A DNA stretch of 64,000 nt from Siphonodentalium dalli (Eukaryota > Mollusca > Scaphopoda > Gadilida > Siphonodentaliidae). The notes under the pieces are model-generated. The model made no database searches. It saw only the letters and a list, made by a program, of their open reading frames with translations, and was not told the origin of the DNA. The position numbers and the translations under genes are program-made. The stretch covers positions 243,971,474-244,035,473 of the forward strand of contig CP136065.1 in NCBI GenBank assembly GCA_032622095.1. Reading direction: 5' to 3'. This document shows positions 41,387-50,501 of this stretch, in pieces (within the stretch, counting starts at the first letter, position 1; each line of letters begins with the position of its first letter).

Positions 41387-42046
41387 TTATAAAGTTTTGT
41401 ATATAATAGGATATTCCCCGGGAAATATATCGGTTCTCACACGGAATTCCTCTTCAGCATTCGTGGTCAAGTCTACCACCAGATAACCAAATCTTCTTGA
41501 GATAACCGTATCCATATAGACATCAGGGAGAAATCGTGTTTTCCCGGGAAATAATTGCTGGCCCAAATATCGTATTTGGGCTAAATCTCTTGGACTTTTT
41601 AACAGAACCAGATAGGAGGCATTGAGAGCTATGGTCCTAGCTGATGAACCACGTTGAAAAGAATTTTGTAGTATTATTATTACTGACAAGTTTTTATGGT
41701 GACATGTTTGGGTGAATGCACACTCTATATCAGAATTGTTTAATACTTTATGCCCCAAATCATCTAGAATTATGAGCGCGGGTTGACCATCAGCAAATTT
41801 TTCTAAAAGTTTTGTACTGGGCATTCCTTCATTAAAAGTAATATTCGGAATTGTTTTTTTCATTTCATCGTATAATACTTGATATGCACCAAAGCAGTAT
41901 AGAATTTTGCGCGGTGGGTCTCTTTCAATTATTGCTTGTATATTCCTCAGAAATTTAAACACCCATTGTGTTTTGCCGGATTTGGTAGCCCCAGAAATAA
42001 TATAACTCGAATTCGCCTCAAATTGAATAAGCGCCATTGTTAACAT
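41387..42046 (-). CDS. Genome-packaging ATPase (FtsK/HerA, A32-like)
   Basis: 219 residues; the start is likely at MALIQFEANS (42037). Walker A is IISGATKSGKTQWVFKFL. Walker B is PALIILDDLG with the Asp pair. Between them lies ILYCFGAYQVLYDEMKKTI and after them HHKNLSVIIILQNSFQRG, an expected sensor region with Gln-Asn. The C-terminus has RYLGQQLFPGK and a VRTDIFPGE end. It pumps element DNA into preformed capsids. It is the first gene of the minus-strand late cluster, and the frame is intact. The paralogue at 50502-51142 is frameshifted. Confidence 0.88.
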   Translation of the reverse strand: MLTMALIQFEANSSYIISGATKSGKTQWVFKFLRNIQAIIERDPPRKILYCFGAYQVLYDEMKKTIPNITFNEGMPSTKLLEKFADGQPALIILDDLGHKVLNNSDIECAFTQTCHHKNLSVIIILQNSFQRGSSARTIALNASYLVLLKSPRDLAQIRYLGQQLFPGKTRFLPDVYMDTVISRRFGYLVVDLTTNAEEEFRVRTDIFPGEYPIIYKTL

Positions 42047-42839
42047 TCACATAAAAACTATTTTGTTCCCTTATTACTTATCAATCGATAACACACCCCC
42101 GCTGTATATAGCGACACCTCTGATATCACATAGCTCTATGATAAACACGACTGTGATGCGCTCCGACGTACTGTCATTATAATTAATTTGTTTACATTTG
42201 ACCTCCAATTAAAATAGGGCACCTGCGCTTAGATGGGACATAATTGCATAAACCATTCGAACATACCATATTCGACCTTGGTGTGTACACCTGCCGCTAC
42301 TGAGGAACAATCAACCGCAATTAACAATAGATACTAGCATAAATCATTAGAAAAGCCATATTGGCGTTTACACCTGTGGCTACTTCATTTTTTTTTGCTC
42401 TTGACATCGGAAACAGACAGACTTAGGTGAAATTAAATAATTGCTTGATCCAGATTATTATATCTGTGAAATCATTACTGGATAGATTATACATGGAGGT
42501 CAATAGGATTTTGACACAATGGAAGTATTCCCCTAAATAATCGACTTAACCGCAGGAGAATTATGGGTAACTTTTCAGTCGGCAATATGGCTTGTTGCCA
42601 TTCAACGGAAAGCTCTCGTTTTCTTTTTATTTTTCATACCGAAGTGAGACACGTTCTCTTTATTTTTACCACATCAGAGCTATATTGACAACGAATGCTC
42701 CATATTATTCCATTCATGTCTTTGCTTAATGTGTTAGTGGTTGCTTTCGAATACAGTGGTGAGGGCCTTGACTCACAATCCACACTGCGTGGACAAACTA
42801 ATGTTTACGATTCGCGCGCCTCAGATACACGAGGGAAAA
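42047..42839. other. Right-arm non-coding region of element 1
   Basis: AT-rich sequence between the ATPase gene and the right TIR. It should hold the late-cluster promoter. I see paired motifs around ACACCTG.CGCTACT (near 42285 and 42367) but no coding frame. Confidence 0.45.
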
Positions 42840-43236
42840 ATTGTGGCGGGATTATTAACAAGGCGTCAGCACGTGGTCTAACCAGGTGCACTATTCCATT
42901 GTTTTCAAAAGGTCCAAACACCTGCACGATTCCATTGTTCTCAAAAGGTCCACTAGGCTTGCTGACAATCATGGTGCCCATTGTTGGATCCAATAAGGAG
43001 GAGTTTCAACACCCTATCATATAATTAAAGCGACTTTAATTAAAACCTATCAAATAATTAAGAACGAAAAGGAGGGGCTTCATTAATTCATTCTACCTAT
43101 CATATAAGTGAGAAGGAAAAGGAGGGGCTCTAATACAATAAGGACCCATAATAAACCCCTACCATTGGCCCTCAATAGGATGAAACAAAGGGGGAAAAAT
43201 CGATAGAATTGCCCGGATAGCGCCACGGTTACTACT
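42840..43236 (-). repeat. Element 1 right TIR
   Basis: Inverted copy of 25489-25892, differing by a small rearrangement in the GGACC/AACAATGGAA subrepeats. It ends in the CTACT terminus at 43236. Confidence 0.9.
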
Positions 43237-43242
43237 TACTAT
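43237..43242. repeat. Element 1 target-site duplication, right
   Basis: TACTAT, matching 25483-25488 exactly. Confidence 0.9.
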
Positions 43243-43276
43243 TTTTCCGAAACGTGTGTGTATCCAGTGGTAGAGT

Positions 43277-44195
43277 ATTGTAAAGAAATTTGATAAATTA
43301 TATTTGCGAAGATATGTTAGCGCGCAAATTGTACATACAAAAACCTCGACATCTGACATTTGTAGTCGGGGATCATTGTCCAGGTTCAGACACCCGATTT
43401 GACATACAGTCACCGTTTAATAGATACGAAGTTCTCATGATTTTATGCATACAATTGCATTTGTGTTTTGTCATAACGTGGGATTAGTGGTAAAAGTGTG
43501 TTAACCTCTCTTTGCTGCGAGTCGTCTGTTCGTAACATTGTAATATTGCGCGATCGTGCATTTATACTAAGAATCGTTTCAACTATATATAAGTCTTTTG
43601 ACGCGAGTTCGTTCTTCTTACAGCCAACTGGGAGTGTTTCAAGTGTCGACACCACAACCACCGTTTCACGCAGTACGGATATTCAGGTATACGCAATTTC
43701 AAAGAATTTAACGCATTGTTCCCCTACCTATACATTTACACAAGAAATTTGATAAATTATATTTGCGAAGATATGTTAGCCCGCAAATTGTGCATACAAA
43801 AACCTCGGCATCTGACATTTATAGTCGGGGATTATTGTCCAGGTTCAGACACCCGATTTGACATACAGTCGCCGTTTAATAGATACGAAGTTCTCTTGAT
43901 TTTATGCATACAATTGCATTTGTGTATTGTCATAACGTGGAATTAGTGGTAAACGTGTGTTAACCTCTCTTTGCTGCGAGTCGTCTGTTCGTAACATTGT
44001 AATATTGCGCGATCGTGCATTTTATACTAAGCCTCGTTTCAACTATATATAGGGCTTTTGACGAGAGTTCGTTCTTCTTACAGCCCACTGGGAGTGTTTC
44101 AAGTGTCGACACCACCACCACCGTTTCACGCAGTACGGATATTCAGGTATATGCAATTTCAAAGAATTTAACGCATTGTTACCCTACCTACATTT
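43277..44195 (+). repeat. 466 bp tandem duplication carrying a promoter-like block
   Basis: Copies at 43277-43742 and 43743-44195 are about 95% alike by eye. Each has a TATATATA box (near 43582 and 44043). About 30-40 bp downstream comes GTTCGTTCTTCTTACAG and a short exon-like stretch ending ATATTCAGGTATA. This looks like a duplicated promoter and first exon, but no protein can be assigned. Confidence 0.7.
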
Positions 44196-44866
44196 ACGCA
44201 CGTATAACGCATACATTTGCATATAATAATTTATGATATCTTACGTACTTGTTCTGTTGCGTGAAACTGATAAGTTAGTACCAAGGCGCTACACCAACCG
44301 GTTGAATATGCTATTCTACTAGCATCGTCAAAAATATGAAGAAAATATCTCGATTCGGGACTTATATATCGGCGAAAACCTAACAAAACGATTCGCGAAC
44401 GAGAGTCACTGCATTGCATTATTATCTATAAGAATAACGACGTGTGTTGTCAATTTGGATATAATATTTGTAAAACAATAACTACTTTGAACAAGAGTAT
44501 TCATATTTGTTCACGGAAACATTATTTGCCTTTCATCAGACTCCTTTCCTTCCGATGAATGGCAACGATTCATGTTTTCGACTACACTCATAATTCTGAT
44601 GTGGTTAAGGAGTCGACTACTTAGAGCATTACTGTACATGTATGTTCTAGATAATATCATGAATCTCTACTCCCCACCCCATCCTCTGCCAACAAAGGGG
44701 TCATGTATCCACCCCCTCCCATGTGATCTTAATTGTTCAGTGAATGAGTGATACCACCCCCGACTTGATAGACAAAAAAAACAGAAAGAGAGGGAGTTTT
44801 CTGATTTCATAGAAAAAAGAAAAAAACCATCCCCATTTGTTAAGAATAAGATTGAGTCAGACATAC
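44196..44866. other. No gene recognised
   Basis: Contains sequence resembling the inverse of the promoter block near 44340-44400 and a purine-rich tract at 44760-44830. No supported coding frame. Confidence 0.4.
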
Positions 44867-45211
44867 CTTTAGGTCTAGATGACATCTTGTGCTGTGTATG
44901 CTCACAACAATGTCCATTGTCATAATCTTCTGCAGTGTTGGTTCTTCGCAGTTTAGTGTTGTGGTACCATCAAATTTAAACCATTTCACTTCATGGAAAA
45001 GGTCCAAGTTTTGAAAATGTAATCCTCCTGCATCTTCTATAACCACAATGTCATTTCTAATAACCCACCCATCGTTTGTCACGATGCTGCCAGCTGCTGC
45101 TGGACATGACAATACATCACTATCGATCCGACAGGTGTTCAAATTCAAGTCAATAGACTTTACACATTGACACAAAGATATCGCAAGAATCAAAACAAAC
45201 AAGTAATTCAT
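44867..45211 (-). CDS. First exon of a small secreted protein
   Basis: 115 residues from the ATG at 45211. The signal peptide is MNYLFVLILAISLCQCVKS. Paired cysteines follow (CRIDSDVLSC), then an IVVIEDAGGLHFQNLDLFHE block, a WFKFDGTTTLNCEE block and a late STRC. The exon ends at a GTATGT donor (44861-44866). The Cys spacing and the V-x-E-D/L-C-x-E order resemble the exon at 346-661, so the two are probably paralogues. The rest of the gene lies to the left and was not found, possibly because of intervening repeats. The LRR-like hydrophobic spacing is only suggestive. Confidence 0.55.
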
Positions 45212-45574
45212 GAACGATTTTTGGTCGAATGCACGTGATGATGTTGATCAACACTATCATTGATCGTTTTTATGGATTCCCTCCCTCGTACTGGTAGCAA
45301 CAAAATAAAACGATATATTGAACCAATCTCTGTCTGTGCATTTTTAATATCCATCCTAAAAATATTTACGTTATAAATTTGTTTTGTTTAATCAATTATA
45401 TCGTAATGAGACATATTCGTAGCACTGTATCAATTCCAATTTGTAATTCGCGTTGAACCAGAATGAATGAAGGAATAGCCATTTGTATACAACCGGAAAT
45501 AAAAAACTCGCGGGGGAAATGCATTCTGGTCTCCTCGATCTTGGTGGGCATGTGGTGGACTCGTTCCTAGAACT

Positions 45575-45830
45575 GAGTCTGCTCTACGCTAAGGTGCAAA
45601 ACAGATTCCAGTCCCTTTGACACATTAACACCGCCACCGAACACTGTGCGTCGGAATGCGGATGGGGTTTAATAGTGCGTAGGGAATCGAATTCAGCATG
45701 GAGCTACACTAAGGCGCAAAACAGATTTCAGTCCCTTTGACACATTAACATCGCCGCCGAACACGGTGCGTCGGAATGGGGGTGGACTTTAATAGTGTGT
45801 AGGGAACGGAATTCAGCATGGAGCTTGCGC
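45575..45830. repeat. ~125 bp tandem duplication
   Basis: Two copies (about 45580-45700 and 45704-45826) share GTGCAAAACAGATT, CCCTTTGACACATTAACA and AACGG/AATCGAATTCAGCATGGAGC blocks. Confidence 0.8.
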
Positions 45831-46154
45831 TCCAGTATGTTTCTGTGTGCATGTATATATTTGTTTATTATCCAATACTCGATGAATGGGAGAGAGTGGT
45901 AAAGGCTGTTGATTTTTTTATTTGATTTGATTTTTACCTAAGCATAAGAGAGGTGTGGAGGGTGGGGTTATTAGATCTGTATCTGTAGGTATACAATGCG
46001 GGAACCATTACTGGCTATAAAGATCTATAAACGCACAGATATATAATCTTTTCACCTTGTTTGCCACAAACAGTAATCGGGATATCATCAACTAATTTCG
46101 TTTGTCAATTGATTAATGTTGTTTTTTTTAATTTGAACTACTTTACATACAACT

Positions 46155-46465
46155 AGAGTAAACAGATACCACCGCATTTCACAAAGTATTATTTGACAAG
46201 AGTAAACGACGTCGACTGTAATCACACCCCGCCATATGCTATTCACAAAGTATTATTGACAAGAGTAAATGTCGTCGACTGTAAGATCTATATAAAGCAA
46301 GAAATTAATTAATGCTAAAGTGGAAAGTGACCCTCGGATTTGTCCTATTTACATACTACTTCTGGAAATCATTTTACCTGGACCAACACCATTTTCCTAT
46401 CTACCTAAAAACATTCATTAAATGTTTGACATAATTCAGATCGAACAGAAGAAGTGTTTTACAAC
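46155..46465. repeat. Short repeats flanking element 2
   Basis: 46185-46290 holds two copies of ACAAAGTATTATT.GACAAGAGTAAA. 46362-46465 is a copy of the boundary part of the 580 bp repeat at 14.3-15.7 kb (ATTTTACCTGGACCAACA and TCAGATCGAACAGAAG). Confidence 0.7.
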
Positions 46466-46640
46466 ATGAAACGACATAAAATTCAACACAATGGGCAGAC
46501 ATATACATGTGATCAATGAGGACGAACTATGAAAACTATGAACGCGCTACGGAAACATCAAAGAAATCAACATATAAATAACTGTGTTGAAGCTGGAGCA
46601 CATTCCACACAAGATGAAACAGAACAAACCTCGTCAGCGT
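46466..46640 (+). pseudogene. C2H2 zinc-finger remnant
   Basis: A KRHKIQHNGQTYTCDQ stretch, a stop in place of the second Cys, then GRTMKTMNALRKHQRNQH. Spacing fits a classical C2H2 finger preceded by the end of another. It could derive from a host zinc-finger gene or from a finger array like the one in the element-2 polymerase. It lies about 330 bp outside the element-2 left end. Confidence 0.5.
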
Positions 46641-46963
46641 TGAATGAGTGCGTACGTGTATAACGAGAACCCACAAAGTACGACTGTACAGTATGTGAGA
46701 GAAAGGAAGATTCCGGTAGGAGGAGTTAGCAAACGGAAAAATCCAGTGGGTGGGACTATTAAGTGGAAAAAATTAAGATATAGATCCTATTGTCAAAGTA
46801 TATGCGTGGATTGGATGAAATATGACGGTCTTATATTTAGTAGATGACTCGACAAGCATATCAAATACAGACACGCACCTCACGCAATCAGCGATTATGG
46901 CTAACTACAATCCAGCAGATATAGATCGAATTGTGCAAGATTTGCCACGAAATATTTTGTATG

Positions 46964-46969
46964 AGTAGT
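46964..46969. repeat. Element 2 target-site duplication, left
   Basis: AGTAGT, repeated at 61082-61087. Because the element itself begins AGTAGT, the exact border could be shifted by three bases. Confidence 0.8.
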
Positions 46970-47385
46970 AGTAGTATATATCAAGCTGTGTCACCCCCAA
47001 GCGAGGTTCAACCGTTCAACCAATGTTTACATAACACGTTGCTTTGTTGTGTTGTTAAAGGGGGTATTTAAATTTAACGGTAGACAATGGGTTTAAAGGG
47101 ACAACAATTGAATTAAATGGATGCTATTGAAATGTATTTAAAGGGAAAGATAGAAGAATGAATCGGGTCATTGAATTTAATGAGTGTGTTGAATGGGTTG
47201 TAATTGATAGAGTATACAAGAATGAATCGGGTCATTGAAACTGTTTCGAACGAGATCGGGTCAGTGATTTATCTAGCAGGTGGTCTAATTATTCAATGGA
47301 TAGAGTATACAAAAAATGAATCGGGTGATTGAAACTGTTTCGAATGGTTTATCTATAATTGAATGACAGATATATAAGAATTTGC
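46970..47385 (+). repeat. Element 2 left TIR with iterated ATCGGGTCATTGA motifs
   Basis: Inverted at 60665-61081 with about ten differences by eye. It carries AATCGGGTCATTGAA-type motifs near 47162, 47225, 47254 and 47319, and ends inside at a TATATAAG box (47371). Confidence 0.92.
47371..47378 (+). promoter_or_regulatory. TATA box at inner edge of left TIR
   Basis: GATATATAAGAATTTGC, 58 bp upstream of the NADAR ATG. The mirrored box in the right TIR (near 60675) faces the PolB gene, so one promoter type serves both directions. Confidence 0.55.
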
Positions 47386-47435
47386 TTTGTGCGAACGCAT
47401 AGCTGAATTAGATAGTATCTTGTATGGGATAAGAA

Positions 47436-48014
47436 ATGGATGTAATTGAGTATACAAAACAAATGAATCGGGTCGTTGAAAATGTTTCGGGTGACATCGA
47501 GTATAAGAATTTGCTTTGTGCGAACGCAATGGGAGATCGAGGAGTGGAGTTGTTTTACGGCGAAGGAAACAAATTGTCAAATTTTTATCCATGCGAATTT
47601 GAAATATGTGGAATATGGTATAATTGTGTAGAACAGTATTACCAACAACAAAAAGCTATATATTTCGGTGATATAGAAAGAGCTTCTTATATTATGACTA
47701 AAACTGAGACTTACATGCAAAAACGAATTGGGAAAATAGTTAAAAATTTCAATAGAAAAATATGGATGAATGTAGCTGTTGATATAATAAAAACAGGAAA
47801 TATAGAGAAATTCAAACAAAATGAAGATTTAAAGAATGCGTTGATTAAATAATATCCAAAACAGCTCGGTGAATCAAGTATATTTGATCTTACATGGGGA
47901 ATTGGTATGTCGTCTGATAATGAGTCGGCTATGAATCCGAAAAATTGGCGCGGTGAGAACATGATGGGACGTGTTCTAACAGAAATCAGATACGACATAA
48001 TCAAATCAAGGTAA
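47436..48014 (+). CDS. NADAR-domain (YbiA/DUF1768-type) protein, in-frame stop
   Basis: Residues 36-138 read GVELFYGEGNKLSNFYPCEF, then YNCVEQYYQQQKAIYFGD, WMNVAVDIIKTGNIEKF and NEDLKNALIK. A TAA at 47850-47852 follows. The frame then continues for 53 more codons with LGESSIFDLTWGIGMSSD and NWRGENMMGRVLTEIR. These are the NADAR hallmarks: LSNFYP, VEQYY, L-x-E-S, WGIG and N-W-x-G-x-N-x-x-G. NADAR enzymes cleave N-glycosidic bonds of riboflavin intermediates or ADP-ribose; some remove ADP-ribose from guanine in DNA. In this element it may protect DNA or counter ADP-ribosylation defence (inference). The stop probably disables this copy. Confidence 0.85.
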
Positions 48015-48145
48015 GAGCAAATTATATTAAGTATAGTGACGGTAAGGGGCGTGGAACAAAATCAGATACCACATAATCAAATCTAGGTAAGAGCAAACTA
48101 TATTAAGTATCGTGACGAATTTAATAGTAAGGGGCGTGGAACAAA
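47998..48145 (+). repeat. ~75 bp direct duplication after NADAR
   Basis: Two copies of a segment with GTAAGAGCAAA.TATATTAAGTA and GTAAGGGGCGTGGAACAAAA. Each begins at a potential splice donor (AG|GTAAGAG). Confidence 0.7.
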
Positions 48146-48229
48146 ATCTAAACAGGTTTTTTGAGATGGCTATATAAGTTATTGAAAAATTTAAAAAATC
48201 AGTTCACATTGATACCTTATTGCAGAAAC

Positions 48230-48970
48230 ATGTTTCATCTGGGACAGGATATATTCGTTGAAGTTGGCGAGTTCAACAACAAATCTAAAATTCATGTTAG
48301 ACAGTTTACACAGAATTTAACGCGGACGAAAACTGGGATAGCGTTGGATGTTGATGAATTCAACGTGTTGAAGAGCAAGCTGAGAGAAATAGACAATAAT
48401 ATTTCGGTCAGAGCACAAGAAATTTTGAATAGTGTTCAAGAATGTGCGATTCACCTAGGACGTATGAACTATATATACGTGACGAGGAATGAATATGGAG
48501 TGATAATTGACTTCCGAAAGCTATATTACAACAAGGAAAATGAACTCACATATTCGCCTTATGGAATTCAGTTAAATGTTCGTCAATACGACGAGTTGAA
48601 GAAGCAAATGAATGATATAAATGCACACGTCGAATACGAAGAAGCTAAACATTTATCAGGAGAGTTATGTTCCCAATGGGATATGCGAGATATCGTGAAA
48701 AACGCATACATCAGAACAATTACTAATCAAGCAGAAGAAGATATGAGAAAAGACTGTTTTGGATGTTTAAACAATTGCGGATCACAAAGAGACCATGATG
48801 TATGTTTGAGTCCTGAAAAGAAATATATGGATGAAGCTATACAGAACTTTGATAAAGACAGAGTATATGAACTAGCGAAAGTAGAATCAGAAAAAATAGG
48901 AATGGATTTAAGCGAGAAGGAATTTGATGACAATTCATTAACACGAGAGGAAATTAATGGCTTATTCTAA
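48230..48970 (+). CDS. Tandem PC4-like protein with C-terminal CFGC/SQxDHD region
   Basis: 246 residues from the ATG at 48230, which follows a splice-acceptor-like TTATTGCAG, so a spliced leader is likely. PC4-like domain 1 (about 1-50): MFHLGQDIFVEVGEFNNKSK, then TKTGIALDVDEFNVLKSKL. Domain 2 (about 70-125): IHLGRMNYIYVTRNEYGVII, then SPYGIQLNVRQYDELKKQM. The C-terminal third has DCFGCLNNCGSQRDHDVC and acidic helices. In family 3 the same two modules are separate adjacent ORFs, so this is a fusion (or the others a split). It probably works on single-stranded DNA in transcription or replication. Confidence 0.7.
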   Translation: MFHLGQDIFVEVGEFNNKSKIHVRQFTQNLTRTKTGIALDVDEFNVLKSKLREIDNNISVRAQEILNSVQECAIHLGRMNYIYVTRNEYGVIIDFRKLYYNKENELTYSPYGIQLNVRQYDELKKQMNDINAHVEYEEAKHLSGELCSQWDMRDIVKNAYIRTITNQAEEDMRKDCFGCLNNCGSQRDHDVCLSPEKKYMDEAIQNFDKDRVYELAKVESEKIGMDLSEKEFDDNSLTREEINGLF

Positions 48971-50018
48971 TAGGACTATAATCCACCTATATTTGTTCAT
49001 ATATATATATATATAAGAGGGATATCTCACTATAAATTCAGTTTTACACATAGTTGTTTAGTAATTCTATACTTCTCGAGTATCCATTAAAGGTACTCAA
49101 TCCGAATTCATGATCGCAAACAATATTTGATTCGAGTCGAGGAACCCATCCATCAAAGCTCAGAGTTATTAGATTTTCAATTTCAGGTTTGCGTACTTAT
49201 AGCCAGAAACACTTATTCAAACAGACGAAGATGGATAACTCTAAAATGAAGTGTATAAATAACGCAATTTTGACTGCAACCATCTTCTTCTTTTTTTTGA
49301 TGGCGTGTTTCTGGGCCACTAACTTAAAACAAAATTGATATCTGATCACTCTGAGCATTGATTGGTAGGGTTATACAGAATGTTGAAGCGAAGGTTGTTG
49401 GAATATGGAGAATCTGAGTACCTTTAATGTCACGCACATCGATTCATATTAGTTCGCCCGCTAATATCGTGAGTGCGGCCCGTGTTATATATTAAGATGA
49501 CCCAACAACACAGTCGAGATCCGGTATGTGGTGAAATGACAGAATTTCACGCATGCGCAGTGGTATATGTTTAAGCAATTCTCGTCAGTTTCCGATTTAG
49601 TGATAGAATTAGCCGAGAGTGAAAGTGGAAACAAGCATGCCATTGGTGATGGGAATTGAATAGTATGTTTCGGGTGAGAACAGAATTTGAATGTATTGAA
49701 CGGGGAGGTGTGTTTATCTTTAAAGGTATACAACTGGATAGGGTCATTGCATTAATGTTTCGGGTGAGAAATGAGTATGATCGGGTCAATGATTTATCAA
49801 ACAACTATATATATAACAATTGACTACTTTATTGAAAAATATGTTTCGAGTGAGATGTGCACAACGATTTAACTGGCGGGAGGTCTATCAAACAAGATGG
49901 CTATCAGATCGGTTTAACCAGAACATATAAATTCTCACGATGCATATTGAATGAAAGTATCACGTGACATGCCATATATAAGAATTCCGAAACATCTTTA
50001 GGGCACATTCATCTCATT
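48971..50018. other. Non-coding with TIR-like motifs
   Basis: No convincing gene. From 49670 to 49860 it repeats TIR-type elements: TGTTTCGGGTGAG (three times in slight variants) and GATCGGGTCAATGATTTATC. A CATATATAAGAATTCCG box at about 49972 lies 45 bp upstream of the acidic ORF. Confidence 0.55.
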
Positions 50019-50282
50019 ATGAACGTTCAAAAAACAGCTTTAGAATGCGTAAGATTACTATATCTTAGCTCAGAGAGCGAGTCGGATTGCTTGTCAGAAG
50101 ATGAATCCAATTCAGATTTCTGGCTTGAATTCGACGGGGGAATGGATGCCGAATATTATGAGTTATCTTCCGCTTCATCATCCGATTCAGAAAGTGAAAT
50201 AGAATTGGAAATAGATTGGGATATTCAAGTGATTGAATCCCTATACTATGATAGTGGATATGAAGCGGAAGTTGATGATTAA
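50019..50282 (+). CDS. Acidic Ser/Glu-rich protein
   Basis: 87 residues with dense Ser-Asp-Glu clusters (LSSESESDCLSEDESNSD and SASSSDSESEIELEIDWD). It starts at MNVQKTALECVRLL after a TATATAAG box. It has no zinc or enzymatic motif. It may be the functional counterpart of the acidic SIM-like protein of element 1, but no SIM core is evident and the sequences do not align. Casein-kinase-type phosphorylation sites are plausible. Function unknown. Confidence 0.5.
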   Translation: MNVQKTALECVRLLYLSSESESDCLSEDESNSDFWLEFDGGMDAEYYELSSASSSDSESEIELEIDWDIQVIESLYYDSGYEAEVDD

Positions 50283-50501
50283 TATTCAGCGAAATTCCAA
50301 AACACTGGGGTTCTTTTGAACCCCTAAATATCCAATTAATATTAGTTATACTCCATAATGCCTCAGGTTAGGACTCCCAGCTCAACCGAATATAACCTAT
50401 GGGCGCTACATATCACGTGGTTTCCGCCACAGAGGTAGACTTTATCCCCCTTCTGTATATATATATATAGTATAGTCGCGATATGTGAGGAGTTATTACA
50501 A

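Larger units (their letters stand above)
25489..43236. mobile_element. ELEMENT 1: complete Polinton/Maverick, 17.7 kb
   Basis: Both ends carry inverted AGTAGTAACCGTGGCGC termini with ~400 bp TIRs and are flanked by a perfect TACTAT duplication. Inside are an acidic SIM-like gene, tandem PC4, an 8-exon PolB (plus strand) and a minus-strand cluster. In transcription order the cluster is ATPase, small basic protein, small unknown, IAP, membrane protein, TBP, integrase, minor capsid, small basic protein and major capsid. No maturation protease was found. Capsid genes are open; PolB and IAP each carry a frameshift. Confidence 0.93.

Noticed and set aside
46828-46968. Host ORF interrupted by element 2 insertion
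   Set aside because: The short frame (ending NPADIDRIVQDLPRNILYE) meets a TAG that is formed in the target duplication itself and would also exist in the empty site; no wider coding evidence.
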